DNA from: Candidatus Uhrbacteria bacterium
GTDB taxonomy: Bacteria; Patescibacteriota; Patescibacteriia; 2-12-FULL-60-25
NCBI GenBank assembly: GCA_021413945.1
Contig: JAIOPK010000006.1
Coordinates: 186,001-250,000, forward strand
Direction of reading: 5' to 3'
DNA: 64,000 bases
Under the pieces are notes generated by a model, which saw only the letters and a program-made list of their open reading frames with translations, had not been told where the DNA came from and made no database searches. Position numbers and translations under genes: made by a program. This document shows positions 54,904-64,000 of the stretch, in pieces. The number at the start of each line of letters is the position of its first letter. Position 1 is the first letter of the stretch.

Positions 54904-56855
54904 ACGCGGACGCGATCGGCCCGGAAGGATTCTTGTGCGTCGGCCATCGTCGATAAGTGTTCCGCGACTTTTGCGGCGTCCCACCAGTAATCGTTTACGA
55001 CAACGTAGACGAGTTTTGATTGCCCGAGTTTTGCGGCTTCGCGAATTGGGTCGAGCGTGGTGTCGACATTCATTGCATCGAGGAATTTTTGGTAGAGCGG
55101 GCCACCGGTGGGAATCGGATAAAAGAAGACGTCGTTGGCGTAACGTTTAAAGCCAAGTTCTTGGACGGCGGCGGCGGAGACCGACTGGTTCGCTAGAACG
55201 GTGTAGGGGCTTCCGGTTGCATTACGATCGATCCAGCGAACGACTTCGATATCGGCACGTCCTACACTCCAACCGCGACTTACGTTTGCGGCGTCATGCC
55301 GAGGAAGCGCGGCGTAAGCGTTCGCGGCAATGCAGGCAGGAACGAGGGCGAGGATGAAGAGAGCGGGAGCGAGTGCGAGGCGGGGGATTCTCGACAAAAG
55401 CAATCCGAGACCCGCGACTCCGGGGATGAGGAGAACGATGCGTGCGATGACAAAGAGTCGATCGGCGTAGTTGCCGCGCTCGTAATCGATGAGGAAGGCA
55501 AAATCGCCGGTTGTTTGGAGAATGAATCCGGACACGATGAGCAAACAGCCGGCAGTCATGAGAATGATCCAGCTACGCCTGCGCTCGACGTCTTTCCAAA
55601 TCGCAAACGTCGAGGCGATGAGGATGATTGGAAGTTGTAGGACTTCGAGGAGAGCGGCGGCGTCGGCCCAAAGCGCGACGCGGTTTGTTGGCGGCTGGAA
55701 TCGGGAGAGTGTTGCGAGGATGGCGTCGATGTTGATTAATCGACTGAAGTCCCAGATAACATGGTTGCTGGAAATACTGCCGAGGAAAAAGAAGGCGGCG
55801 GGAACGGAGCAGCCGGCGGCGATGACGAGGAGAGCGGCGAGCCATGCTCGTTCACGCGCCATGACCGCCAACGTCACAAATAAAAAGGGGAGACCGGCGA
55901 GCGGGTGAATGGCGAGGGACCAGATGGCGAGTGTGAGCGTCGTTATCGGGTGCAGACGACCGAGAGCGGCACTGATCGCCAAGAAACCGACCAAGTATGC
56001 TACGGCTTGCGGAGTTGTGGCGACAAATGGTGCTAGCGGAAGGACGAGTAAGAGACTTGCGAGCATCCAGCTCGACTTCTGTCGATCGCGCGTTGTCCAT
56101 GCGAGGCCGATAGGCAAAAGAATCAGCGCAATGACCATGAACCAACGGTCGATGTCGGCAATGGAGAATGAAAATAAGCGAGCGAGCCACGTTTGCAGTG
56201 TATAGAGACCGATGTAGTAGGGAGGTTTTGGGGAAAGCGTTCCTGTCGACGAAAGAATTTCCATGCTCGCGCGGTGGAGAAAGCCGTCAAAGCCAAAGCC
56301 ATTTGCGTAGACGAGCGGTGCGATCGACAAAATGGAAACGAGGCCGAGGGATGCGATGGTGATTGCCGGCCACGTCGCTTTTGCCTTCCAAGCCGCGAGG
56401 ATGCAGGCGAGTCCGATGATTGCGAAGGCGGCTAATGTCGGCGCGGGGAGGAGGGGCCATGGCGTACGGATTGGGTCGAGTGTGGTTGCGAGCCATGCAC
56501 CGCGGATGACGTACGTCGCGGCGAGTGTCGCCGGTACGATCGTCGCGAGGACCCAGCCCCATGAAGGTTGTTCTGAAGTATCATCCGATTCTTCTTTTAC
56601 ATGTGTTCGGATGATCAGCGGACCGAGGCATAAGACGGCGAGCGCGAGCGATAGAGCGTCGGAGAACCCGTTGAGTCGGAGTCCGGAATAGTAAAAGCCT
56701 GTCTGCCAAAGTGATTGGATGGCGAGCAGGGTTAACGCGCCAATAAGCCATCGACCCATTGTTGAACGACCGCGGCCGAGCCGTTCGCCGTACATCCAGC
56801 CAAAATAGACGTAGCTAAAAACGACGGCCGCTTTGAGTGCTAAAAGCCCAGCCAT
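54882..56855 (-). CDS. Large multi-TM membrane protein (GT-C/DUF6541-like)
   Basis: 657 aa, many TM segments, C-terminal soluble part; 22-nt convergent overlap with the GT4 gene. Confidence 0.6.
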   Translation of the reverse strand: MAGLLALKAAVVFSYVYFGWMYGERLGRGRSTMGRWLIGALTLLAIQSLWQTGFYYSGLRLNGFSDALSLALAVLCLGPLIIRTHVKEESDDTSEQPSWGWVLATIVPATLAATYVIRGAWLATTLDPIRTPWPLLPAPTLAAFAIIGLACILAAWKAKATWPAITIASLGLVSILSIAPLVYANGFGFDGFLHRASMEILSSTGTLSPKPPYYIGLYTLQTWLARLFSFSIADIDRWFMVIALILLPIGLAWTTRDRQKSSWMLASLLLVLPLAPFVATTPQAVAYLVGFLAISAALGRLHPITTLTLAIWSLAIHPLAGLPFLFVTLAVMARERAWLAALLVIAAGCSVPAAFFFLGSISSNHVIWDFSRLINIDAILATLSRFQPPTNRVALWADAAALLEVLQLPIILIASTFAIWKDVERRRSWIILMTAGCLLIVSGFILQTTGDFAFLIDYERGNYADRLFVIARIVLLIPGVAGLGLLLSRIPRLALAPALFILALVPACIAANAYAALPRHDAANVSRGWSVGRADIEVVRWIDRNATGSPYTVLANQSVSAAAVQELGFKRYANDVFFYPIPTGGPLYQKFLDAMNVDTTLDPIREAAKLGQSKLVYVVVNDYWWDAAKVAEHLSTMADAQESFRADRVRVYRFEIN

Positions 56856-56880
56856 AAATACCTGACGAGCCTAGCAAATT

Positions 56881-56889
56881 TGCTATACT
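56881..56889 (+). promoter_or_regulatory. Candidate extended -10 (TGcTATACT)
   Basis: In the divergent intergenic region upstream of the CDP-alcohol phosphatidyltransferase. Confidence 0.55.
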
Positions 56890-56933
56890 CTGGCTATTTT
56901 CCCTGTATTTCCGTATGCTGTTCATCGGATATG

Positions 56934-57512
56934 TTGATGACGAATGAGTCCATAGAGCTCTACCCGCATGATCGTATTTTGGCTTGGACATTGGTGCCGA
57001 TTACGCCAAAATTTGTCCGGCCAAACCACCTGACCATCCTGCGCGTCCTTCTCGTCCCATTCGTGCTCGCGGCTTTGTGGTATGAGGTTTGGCCATGGGC
57101 ATTGGGACTTTTTGTGTTCGCGGCGATTACCGATGCTTGGGACGGTTCTCTTGCGAGATTGCGTAAACAAATTACGCTTTGGGGGACGATGGCGGATCCT
57201 GCCGCAGATAAATTACTGATCGGTTCCGTGATGGTCCTGTTTGTCGCGCGCGAGATCAATGTTATTTTTGCGGTCACGATCCTTGTGATCGAGCTCATGC
57301 TGATTGGCGGCGCGTATATCCGTAAACGACAAGGCCGATACGCTTCCGCAAATAACTACGGCAAGTTGAAGATGTTTCTACAAGTTGTTGGTGTTTCGAT
57401 ATTGTTGGTCGCCAAGCTGATGGGCGTCGATACGTATGTACCGTATGCGATCGGAACGCTCTCGCTGGCGATTGTGCTTGCGGTCGTATCGCTCATCACT
57501 TACACGCCATAA
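56934..57512 (+). CDS. CDP-alcohol phosphatidyltransferase
   Basis: AITDAWDGSLARLRKQITLWGTMADPAADKLL, the CDP-OH-P motif DX2DGX2AR...GX3DX3D. Start may be 56940. Confidence 0.85.
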   Translation: MMTNESIELYPHDRILAWTLVPITPKFVRPNHLTILRVLLVPFVLAALWYEVWPWALGLFVFAAITDAWDGSLARLRKQITLWGTMADPAADKLLIGSVMVLFVAREINVIFAVTILVIELMLIGGAYIRKRQGRYASANNYGKLKMFLQVVGVSILLVAKLMGVDTYVPYAIGTLSLAIVLAVVSLITYTP

Positions 57513-57514
57513 TT

Positions 57515-58846
57515 ATGCTGCATCGGTTGAAATCTTTGGTTCCTAAGCCACTACTCGCGATTTACCACCGTGTACTCGCGAGAGTTTCCGCGATCGTGTA
57601 TCGGAATCCGTCGCAAGAACTCATCGTGATCGGTGTGACGGGGACAAATGGAAAGACGACGGTGAGTTATTACTTGGCACGCGCTCTTGAAGTGTCGGGC
57701 TTTGGCGCCGGGTGTACGACGACGGCTTTGATGAAGATCGGAAAGAAGGAATGGATCAACAAGACCAAGATGACCATGCCGGGGCGATTTTATTTGCAAA
57801 AAATGATGCGCGAGATGGTGGATGCCGGATGCCGATACGCTGTGATCGAAACGTCATCGCAAGGTTTGGCGCAGGGACGTCATTTGTCGATCGCATATGA
57901 CGTTGGCGTGTTTACGAATCTAACGCCGGAGCATATTGAGGCGCATGGAGGTTTTGAGAATTATAAAAAGGCTAAACGTTTGCTGTTTGAGCACGTTGCT
58001 CGACGGCAGGCAAAAAGCGTCGACGGAAACGTTGTTCCAAAAGGTGTCGTCTTGAATGCCGATTGCGACCATAGCGCTTATTACGGCACGACGACCGGCG
58101 TTAAAGAGAAAGTATGGTATGGGATCGAGAATCATCGCGGTTTGTTTGCGGAAGGCGTGGTACTGGATGCGACAGGTTCGCGATTTGTGTTGCGTGACGT
58201 TGAGAATGGAGCGATGCGTGTCGACGTACGATTGAATCAGCCGGGGGATTATAATATTTCCAATGCGCTTGCCGTTTTGGCGACGTGCAAGCTCCTCGGA
58301 GTCGACGTGAAGGCGGCCGCTCACAAGCTCGAGGAGATTACGACGGTTCCCGGACGTTTTGAACGTATTGATGCCGGACAATCATGGACTGCGATTGTCG
58401 ACTATGCGCCGGAGCCGGAAAGTTTTAGGCAGCTCTATCGCGCTTTGTCGGTTATTCCTCGCGAGCGAACGATCCATGTGCTCGGGAGTTGCGGTGGAGG
58501 ACGCGATATCGCACGCAGACCAATTCTCGGAGAGTTAGCTGCCACGAATGCCGATGTCGTCATTGTCACGAATGAAGATCCGTATGACGATCATCCGCGT
58601 GAGATCATGGAGCAGGTTGCGACGGGGGCGCGCGAAGCTGGTAAAATAGATGGGGAGAATTTGTTTCTCATCGAGGATAGAAAAGAAGCGATCTTCAAGG
58701 CGATGGCGATGGCAGGTCCAAGAGATCTCGTTGTTATGACGGGAAAAGGATGCGAGCCGTGGATTTGTATCGCGGACGGCAACAAAGTACCGTGGGACGA
58801 GGCTGGGACGGCGAGGGATGCGATCAGAGCGGCTTTGAACCGATAG
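57515..58846 (+). CDS. MurE-like Mur ligase lacking the canonical N-terminal domain
   Basis: VIGVTGTNGKTTVSYYLARAL; ETSSQGLAQGR; FTNLTPEHIEAHG; IVDYAPEPESF; TNEDPYDDHP; MTGKGCEPWI. Confidence 0.85.
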   Translation: MLHRLKSLVPKPLLAIYHRVLARVSAIVYRNPSQELIVIGVTGTNGKTTVSYYLARALEVSGFGAGCTTTALMKIGKKEWINKTKMTMPGRFYLQKMMREMVDAGCRYAVIETSSQGLAQGRHLSIAYDVGVFTNLTPEHIEAHGGFENYKKAKRLLFEHVARRQAKSVDGNVVPKGVVLNADCDHSAYYGTTTGVKEKVWYGIENHRGLFAEGVVLDATGSRFVLRDVENGAMRVDVRLNQPGDYNISNALAVLATCKLLGVDVKAAAHKLEEITTVPGRFERIDAGQSWTAIVDYAPEPESFRQLYRALSVIPRERTIHVLGSCGGGRDIARRPILGELAATNADVVIVTNEDPYDDHPREIMEQVATGAREAGKIDGENLFLIEDRKEAIFKAMAMAGPRDLVVMTGKGCEPWICIADGNKVPWDEAGTARDAIRAALNR

Positions 58847-58848
58847 CT

Positions 58849-59373
58849 ATGTTTCGTATACGCGATGTCATACAGATGCAACCGGAAGAACGAACGCTTG
58901 TTTTGGAGCGGCGTCATTTACGTACCATGGCAGGGCCGTTGATTCTTGCTGGGTTATTGATCGCCGTTCCATTTTTCTTTTTGTTTCCCTTGGTCCGCGC
59001 CGGCGGTTTTGGGATGGCGATTTTTGCCTTGCTCCTTGCGGTGGGTGCGGCTTTTGCACTGCGCGTCTTTATTACATGGGATTCGCATGTGTTGATTCTG
59101 ACGAATCGACGCATCGTGCACGTGGAGCAGACGGGCGTTTGGCGCAGACAAGTGCGTGAGATGCCGCTCTCGACTATCGAACAAATCAGTATTGAGCGAC
59201 GCGGGGCTTGGGATGCGATGTTTCATACGGGTGTTCTCAAGCTGCGAGCCAATGGTCATGGCTCTATTGCATTTGCCGGCGTTTATCGACCCGAGCTTTT
59301 GACGGAAAAGATCGAGAAGGCGCGTCCGATGCCATCTGGAACGACGGCCGGTTTCCAGTTGAAGCCTCTGTAG
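58849..59373 (+). CDS. PH-domain (DUF304/YdbS-like) membrane protein
   Basis: Two TM segments, then DSHVLILTNRRIVHVEQTGVWRRQVREMPLSTIEQISIERRG. Confidence 0.75.
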   Translation: MFRIRDVIQMQPEERTLVLERRHLRTMAGPLILAGLLIAVPFFFLFPLVRAGGFGMAIFALLLAVGAAFALRVFITWDSHVLILTNRRIVHVEQTGVWRRQVREMPLSTIEQISIERRGAWDAMFHTGVLKLRANGHGSIAFAGVYRPELLTEKIEKARPMPSGTTAGFQLKPL

Positions 59374-59387
59374 GGTAGAATCCCGCT

Positions 59388-59801
59388 ATGGCGCGAAACG
59401 CGACTTCCGCTCTTGGTTTTGCTCGATGGCCTCTTCTTGTTGCGGCCTCCGGGACGCTCTTTCTGGTTGTCGGGATTTCTACCGTCCGCGAAACCTATCG
59501 AGAGTGGCAGGTCGACCAGGAAATTCATCAGATGCAGGCGCAGATCGAGCAGTATGAAGGTCGCAAACTCTCACTTGTCGAACTCTTGGCTAGACTTGAT
59601 TCCGATGAGGCGCTCGATAAGGAAGCGAGGACTCGGCTTGGTCTGCGAAAACCCGGCGAGCGAGTGATTATTTTGCAGGGAGGCGACGGATTACAGGCGA
59701 GCTGGCAGGATGATGTGCAGACTCCCGTTGTGAATGTTGCGGTAGCCGATTTGCGTAGTAACCCGAGACGTTGGCTCGATTATTTTTTTCCACGCCCATG
59801 A
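59388..59801 (+). CDS. FtsB/DivIC-like septum formation initiator
   Basis: One TM, then coiled coil VDQEIHQMQAQIEQYEGRKLSLVELLARL; EARTRLGLRKPGERVIIL. Confidence 0.75.
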   Translation: MARNATSALGFARWPLLVAASGTLFLVVGISTVRETYREWQVDQEIHQMQAQIEQYEGRKLSLVELLARLDSDEALDKEARTRLGLRKPGERVIILQGGDGLQASWQDDVQTPVVNVAVADLRSNPRRWLDYFFPRP

Positions 59802-60379
59802 ACTCCCGAATGAAATTGCTGGTCGGAAGCGCTGTCGTTGCGTTATTGGCTGTTATAACCGCCGGCTTGCTCGCAAGCGTGTATCTTTGGAAGTCGGAAC
59901 ATCCGTTGGTCCGCGCTTTTGCATCCTCGTTTCCGGCGGCCAACGTCGATGGTCGGAAGATTAGTTACGGGACGTATCTTGTCCATGTCGATGCACAGCG
60001 GGCGTTCTTGAATGGTCCGTTGGCTGCGGATTCCGGCGTGATCCGCGATATTACCGATTCGGAGCGCCAAGAATCGCTGGAGCGTGCCATCCGAATCGAG
60101 GCGGTGGAAGGAATGGCCGAGGAGTCGGGAGTCGTTGTGACGCCGCTTGACGTGGATCGTACCTATGAGGAGCTCGTGTCACGCGCGGGAACATCGACAT
60201 CGGCGGAAGAAATCAGCTCATTTTTGAGCGCGCAATTTGGTTGGGATGAGTCGGAATACAAGACATATCTCTTACGTCCGGCGTTTATCGAAGAAGTTTT
60301 ACGCAGCAAAGGGGGAGATACCTTCGATGCCGCTCTTCAGGCGCGTATCGATGGAGCGACAAGATTTCTGAAATTTTAA
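59798..60379 (+). CDS. SurA-N-like membrane-anchored protein
   Basis: N-terminal TM; VDGRKISYGTYLVHVDAQRAF...EEVLRSKGG. ATGA overlap with the FtsB-like gene. Confidence 0.5.
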   Translation: MNSRMKLLVGSAVVALLAVITAGLLASVYLWKSEHPLVRAFASSFPAANVDGRKISYGTYLVHVDAQRAFLNGPLAADSGVIRDITDSERQESLERAIRIEAVEGMAEESGVVVTPLDVDRTYEELVSRAGTSTSAEEISSFLSAQFGWDESEYKTYLLRPAFIEEVLRSKGGDTFDAALQARIDGATRFLKF

Positions 60380-60381
60380 TT

Positions 60382-60996
60382 CTAAAGCCCCTTTAACAAT
60401 CCCGGGTCTGGAGGAGTAGGTGTTGGGTTTTCGGTATTGGGTGTTGGGGTTGGAGCGGGTTCGGTTGCCGGAGGGGTTGGGTTTATTGGTATTGCCAAAA
60501 CGGCCGGCGGAATCGGAGCCGGTGTCGGAGCGGGCACGGTTGCGTGGAACGGAGGTTCTATCGGCTCATCATTCCAGTCGCCGACCGGTTTCATCCGCGT
60601 ACGCGGGAGAAAGAATTTTAACGGGAAAAACGAGAGGACGATGAGCAGCATGGCAAAGTGTACCCATCGTTCCCATGGGAACATGGATACGAGCGTACTG
60701 AACGGCTCATAATAAAATGCCGCCACGGTTACGATCGCGACAAACGGCAGGTTCAGCCAATACCAAACTCTGACCCATGTATCGTTTTCTTTGTATCCCG
60801 CTTGAAGACCGCCGACGGAAAGCAGGATGTAGACCATGAGATACGCGGATCGCCAACGCAGACCTTGCGTAAAAAGGTCGAGGAGGAAAGGACCGATGGC
60901 AAAATAGTAGGGGATGGATAGCAAACGCACGCACCAGCGTTCCGCCGTCATCGTTGCGGGCACCGATCCGATCGCCTCGTTCGGTTTCATGCACAC
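60382..60996 (-). CDS. Multi-TM protein with Pro/Thr-rich C-terminal tail
   Basis: Several TM segments, then TPTPNTENPTPTPPDPGLLKGL. Confidence 0.6.
   Translation of the reverse strand: MCMKPNEAIGSVPATMTAERWCVRLLSIPYYFAIGPFLLDLFTQGLRWRSAYLMVYILLSVGGLQAGYKENDTWVRVWYWLNLPFVAIVTVAAFYYEPFSTLVSMFPWERWVHFAMLLIVLSFFPLKFFLPRTRMKPVGDWNDEPIEPPFHATVPAPTPAPIPPAVLAIPINPTPPATEPAPTPTPNTENPTPTPPDPGLLKGL
60421..60448. repeat. Heptanucleotide tandem repeat (TNTTGGG), 4 units
   Basis: TGTTGGG-TTTTCGG-TATTGGG-TGTTGGG; encodes the Pro-rich tail on the minus strand. Confidence 0.75.
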
Positions 60997-61040
60997 ATGT
61001 TAGCGGGATTTTCTTTGATTGGGAAGAGATCGGCGCATTC

Positions 61041-61049
61041 TGTTATACT
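61041..61049 (+). promoter_or_regulatory. Extended -10 (TGtTATACT)
   Basis: TG-T-TATACT 12 nt upstream of the ATG at 61062. Confidence 0.55.
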
Positions 61050-61061
61050 GATGTTGTTCAC

Positions 61062-62228
61062 ATGCTTCTATCCGAACGCTGTTCCGTTGCGTTTGCTTCC
61101 GTGAGGAAGCCCGGTTTTTTCATAATCGTCCTTCTTGCCTTTGCGGGCCTGCTTTTTATCGGGTCGTTTATCCGTGCCGCACAAGTCACGCAGACATTTT
61201 CCGTCATCGTAGCTCGTCCGATTGTTGCGACAACGACAGCGGTTTTGTTTTCATTCAAACCCGCGGCAACGCTCACGCCCGGTACGTCGATCGTGTTTGA
61301 AATTGATCCCGCGTACGGCGTTCCCGCGAGCGTTACGCCCGCCGACGGAAGCCTGACCGTCGACGGTGTTCCAAAGACCCTAGGAGCAGGCGCCGGAAAC
61401 GGCGTTTACGGTTATGCGATCTCGGGTCATAGCATCACGCTTACGATGGCCGCCAATGAAAACATATCCGCAGGCGCGACCGTCGAGTTATTGGTCGGCC
61501 GGGAACTTGGCATCGTGACGCCTGCCGGTTACGGAACGTCCCAATTTGGCGTGCGTTTTTATGACCAGCAAAGCCAGCTCCTCGGAGGCACGCAGGCTGT
61601 GACGATTCTCGTTCCTCCGATCGGTGTTTCCGCGTCGGCTTCATCGACGGATCCGGAAATCAGAATTTTGAATCTGCGTCCGGAGCTAACGTCAAGCGCG
61701 CTCAATGCTCAAAACTTTGTCAATTTTTTTGTGACGGTTCGGTATTCGCCGGTTTTTCTCACCGGTTTCAACAATCGAATCTTTGGCGCTACGGACAATC
61801 GGAATCAAGATGTATATCGGGATACGGAGACACGTCAGGTCGATGCGAACGGAAGCATGACAACGCCTATTACGCTCTACGGCGCCTCGGATGGAACCTA
61901 TGACGTTTCCATTAAGACGCTCCAGCACTTGAGCCGATCGTATCGAGAGGCGCCACTCGTAGGAAGTACGTCGACCGATCTGGATTACTCGACTTCAAGC
62001 TTGGTCTTGCTGGGGGGCGATATCAACGGCGACGGAACGACGCCGGATACGTATGGCGACGATGTCGCTAATGCCGTCGATATCTCGCTCCTCACGAGCG
62101 CGCTCGACGAGCCGGATCCAAACGGAATATCGGTTCGGGCGAATTTGAATCACGATCAGGAGGTCAACTCCGTAGACTTATCGATTTTGCTCAAGAATTT
62201 GGATCTTGAGGGAGATTTGAGACACTAA
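61062..62228 (+). CDS. Secreted/anchored surface protein with C-terminal dockerin-like domain
   Basis: N-terminal hydrophobic FFIIVLLAFAGLLFIGSFIRAAQ; C-terminal duplicated Ca-binding motifs GDINGDGTTPDTYGDDVANAVDISLLTSAL and ANLNHDQEVNSVDLSILLKNL. Confidence 0.8.
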   Translation: MLLSERCSVAFASVRKPGFFIIVLLAFAGLLFIGSFIRAAQVTQTFSVIVARPIVATTTAVLFSFKPAATLTPGTSIVFEIDPAYGVPASVTPADGSLTVDGVPKTLGAGAGNGVYGYAISGHSITLTMAANENISAGATVELLVGRELGIVTPAGYGTSQFGVRFYDQQSQLLGGTQAVTILVPPIGVSASASSTDPEIRILNLRPELTSSALNAQNFVNFFVTVRYSPVFLTGFNNRIFGATDNRNQDVYRDTETRQVDANGSMTTPITLYGASDGTYDVSIKTLQHLSRSYREAPLVGSTSTDLDYSTSSLVLLGGDINGDGTTPDTYGDDVANAVDISLLTSALDEPDPNGISVRANLNHDQEVNSVDLSILLKNLDLEGDLRH

Positions 62229-62229
62229 T

Positions 62230-64000
62230 ATGAGACGACTTCTTGAACGCCTATCGCATAACGCCTATCGCATAACGTCGATCGTGGCGTGTTTGGCGGT
62301 CGTGCTTGGCGCGACGATGGTGCAGGCGGCGGCTCCTTCCGGGAATGACTGGTTTCAACTGCTCGCGAATCCGTATACGGGCGGGGACAATACCGGCGAC
62401 GGCGGGACAGGGGCGGCGGCGGATTTAAACTATTATTATGTCGGCCAGCAGTTTACGGCGACGATGCAGATCAATGTCGCCAGCCCGTCGGGATCGAATG
62501 CCGCCAATATCTGGATCGATTACGCGACGACGACGGCGGGTGCGACCAATCTGACGACCGGCGCCTTTTTTCCAAATTGGAGCGGACAAGTCGTGAGCTC
62601 GACGATCGGCAGGATTTATAGCACGGGTTTCCAGACTTCCGGATCCACGGTAGGGCAAGGGACGTTCGGCACGGTGGCAGTTACGGCGCTTCGCCCGACG
62701 GCATTTGGCTACGGATCGGGTTCTCCCACGACGCTCGATATCAATATCGGTTCGGTCGGCGCGACCACGGAGTCGAATATTTCTTTTATCGGTGCCGATC
62801 TCCTCGACGATGCGGAAGATTTTCAGATGCATGTCTGGGCCGACACCAAAAAGCCGTATGCGTTGAATCCGAATCCCGCCAACGCCGCCGCGGCCGTCGC
62901 GATCGATAGTACGTACGCGTTTGATCTTCGCGATAGCAAGAATGGAGAAGGGGATAATTCGGGAGTCGGAACGGGCGTGAATACGACGGAACCTCCGGGA
63001 TCGATTACGACGAATGACGGGGGAGGTGCCGTGAATGTGACGGCGTATGACTCGTTTAGCTGTTCCGGTGTTTGGGGGACAAATCTTTGCGGTGTCACCA
63101 TGAATCCGCCGCCGCCATCCGGTATTTCCGGGGATACGCGTAATTGGGGATATGCGACGACCTACAGTGTTGTGATCAGTGGATTCAAGGATCTTGCCTC
63201 CGCTTCACAAGATCAGCTTGGAGACGCGAATGGTCCAAATACCATGGATACCAAGACCTATACGTTTACGACCGAAGCCGACACGGTGGCGCCACGGGTC
63301 ACCGCAGAAACTCCCGCGCGCGGCAGCGGCGGCAATGGGGCATCGGTCAATATTGTGATTGATTTGCAGGATCGCAAGACGTATCCGAGCGGACCATCGG
63401 GCGTCGGGATTACGCCGTCGACATGTCGATTTAATATTTCCTCGCCTTCATCGCCTCTCATTACCTATTTACAGGGCTCGCCGACGGTGACGGTGACGAC
63501 GATCGATTATGGATATCGTTTTACCATTAATCCTTCCGTCGATTTTGCGGAGAATGAAACCGTTTCGGTCAGTGCATACAATTGTGAGGATGCCGTCGCG
63601 AATATCATGACGACCGACAACTGGACGTTCCAGACGGCCGACTCTGCACCGCCGTATGTACAAAACGAGTCTCCTTCCAACGATCAAACATCGTCTTTGG
63701 ATCAAAATATTACCTTTCATTTGAAGGACGATGGTGCGGGCGTCGATTTGGCTAATACGATCGTGTTTGTGAACGGCACGTATTACACAAATGCGGGAGG
63801 TGCCGGGCAGGTGACGGTGAGCGGGACCATCCGCAGGCCGCGTTGGCGGCCGGGGAGGCGGTGCCGGTGATTATTTATAGCCGTGACACGTCCGGAAATT
63901 TGATGGAGCGCGTTGTCTTTGCCTTTGTCGCAACGGGATCGATCAGTTCTTGTCCGGCCGGTTCTTCTTTTTGCGGGGGCGGTACAAGCTGGAACGGTTC
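62230..64000 (+). CDS. Cohesin-like / bacterial Ig-like surface protein; frameshift near 63830, continues past window end
   Basis: Signal peptide; VGQQFTATMQINVAS...; repeated Ig/SbsA-like segments (DTVAPRVTAETPARGSGG; PYVQNESPSNDQTSSLDQNITFHL). After ~63830 the coding signal continues in another frame (PQAALAAGEAVPVIIYSRDTSGNLMERVVFAFVATGS). Confidence 0.7.
62249..62283 (+). repeat. Heptanucleotide repeat (GCCTATC-GCATAAC)x2 + GTCGATC in signal-peptide region
   Basis: GCCTATC GCATAAC GCCTATC GCATAAC GTCGATC. Confidence 0.85.

Noticed and set aside
60437-60712. Gly-rich plus-strand ORF
   Set aside because: It is the antisense of the Pro/Thr-rich tail of the minus-strand membrane protein plus the heptamer array.
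1-64000. CRISPR array, tRNA, rRNA, transposase or phage genes
   Set aside because: No regularly spaced direct repeats, no tRNA/rRNA-like conserved sequence recognised by eye, and no transposase, integrase or phage motif in any plausible ORF.

Overview
The window appears to come from one contig of a small-genome, Patescibacteria/CPR-like bacterium. That assignment is inferred from gene content; no taxonomic search was run. Most of it is a large, mostly plus-strand cell-surface and glycan locus. Its parts are: an ECF-like sigma factor, a DUF5667-like membrane protein and a 1294-aa S-layer-like protein behind a structured leader; an O-antigen-ligase/TPR protein; many GT4, GT2 and GT-C-like glycosyltransferases; three AsnB-type amidotransferases; two WecB epimerases; several NDP-sugar SDR enzymes; a flippase; a sugar-phosphate transferase; a B12-binding-type radical SAM protein; and several unusual gene fusions. 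The right end has a subtilase, GtrA, UXS-like SDRs, a MurE-like ligase, an FtsB/DivIC-like protein, a dockerin-like protein, and a cohesin/Ig-like surface protein that looks frameshifted and runs off the window. The strongest unexplained signal is a ~105-nt palindromic element present twice (2587-2695 and 46420-46522). Its central core is nearly identical in both copies, while the flanking arms differ but stay perfectly self-complementary in each. A second signal is a set of dispersed heptanucleotide tandem repeats, several inside ORFs at linkers or signal peptides. A third is a palindromic repeat inserted in frame in one AsnB. I saw no rRNA, tRNA or CRISPR array. All functional calls come from reading motifs, without database searches.
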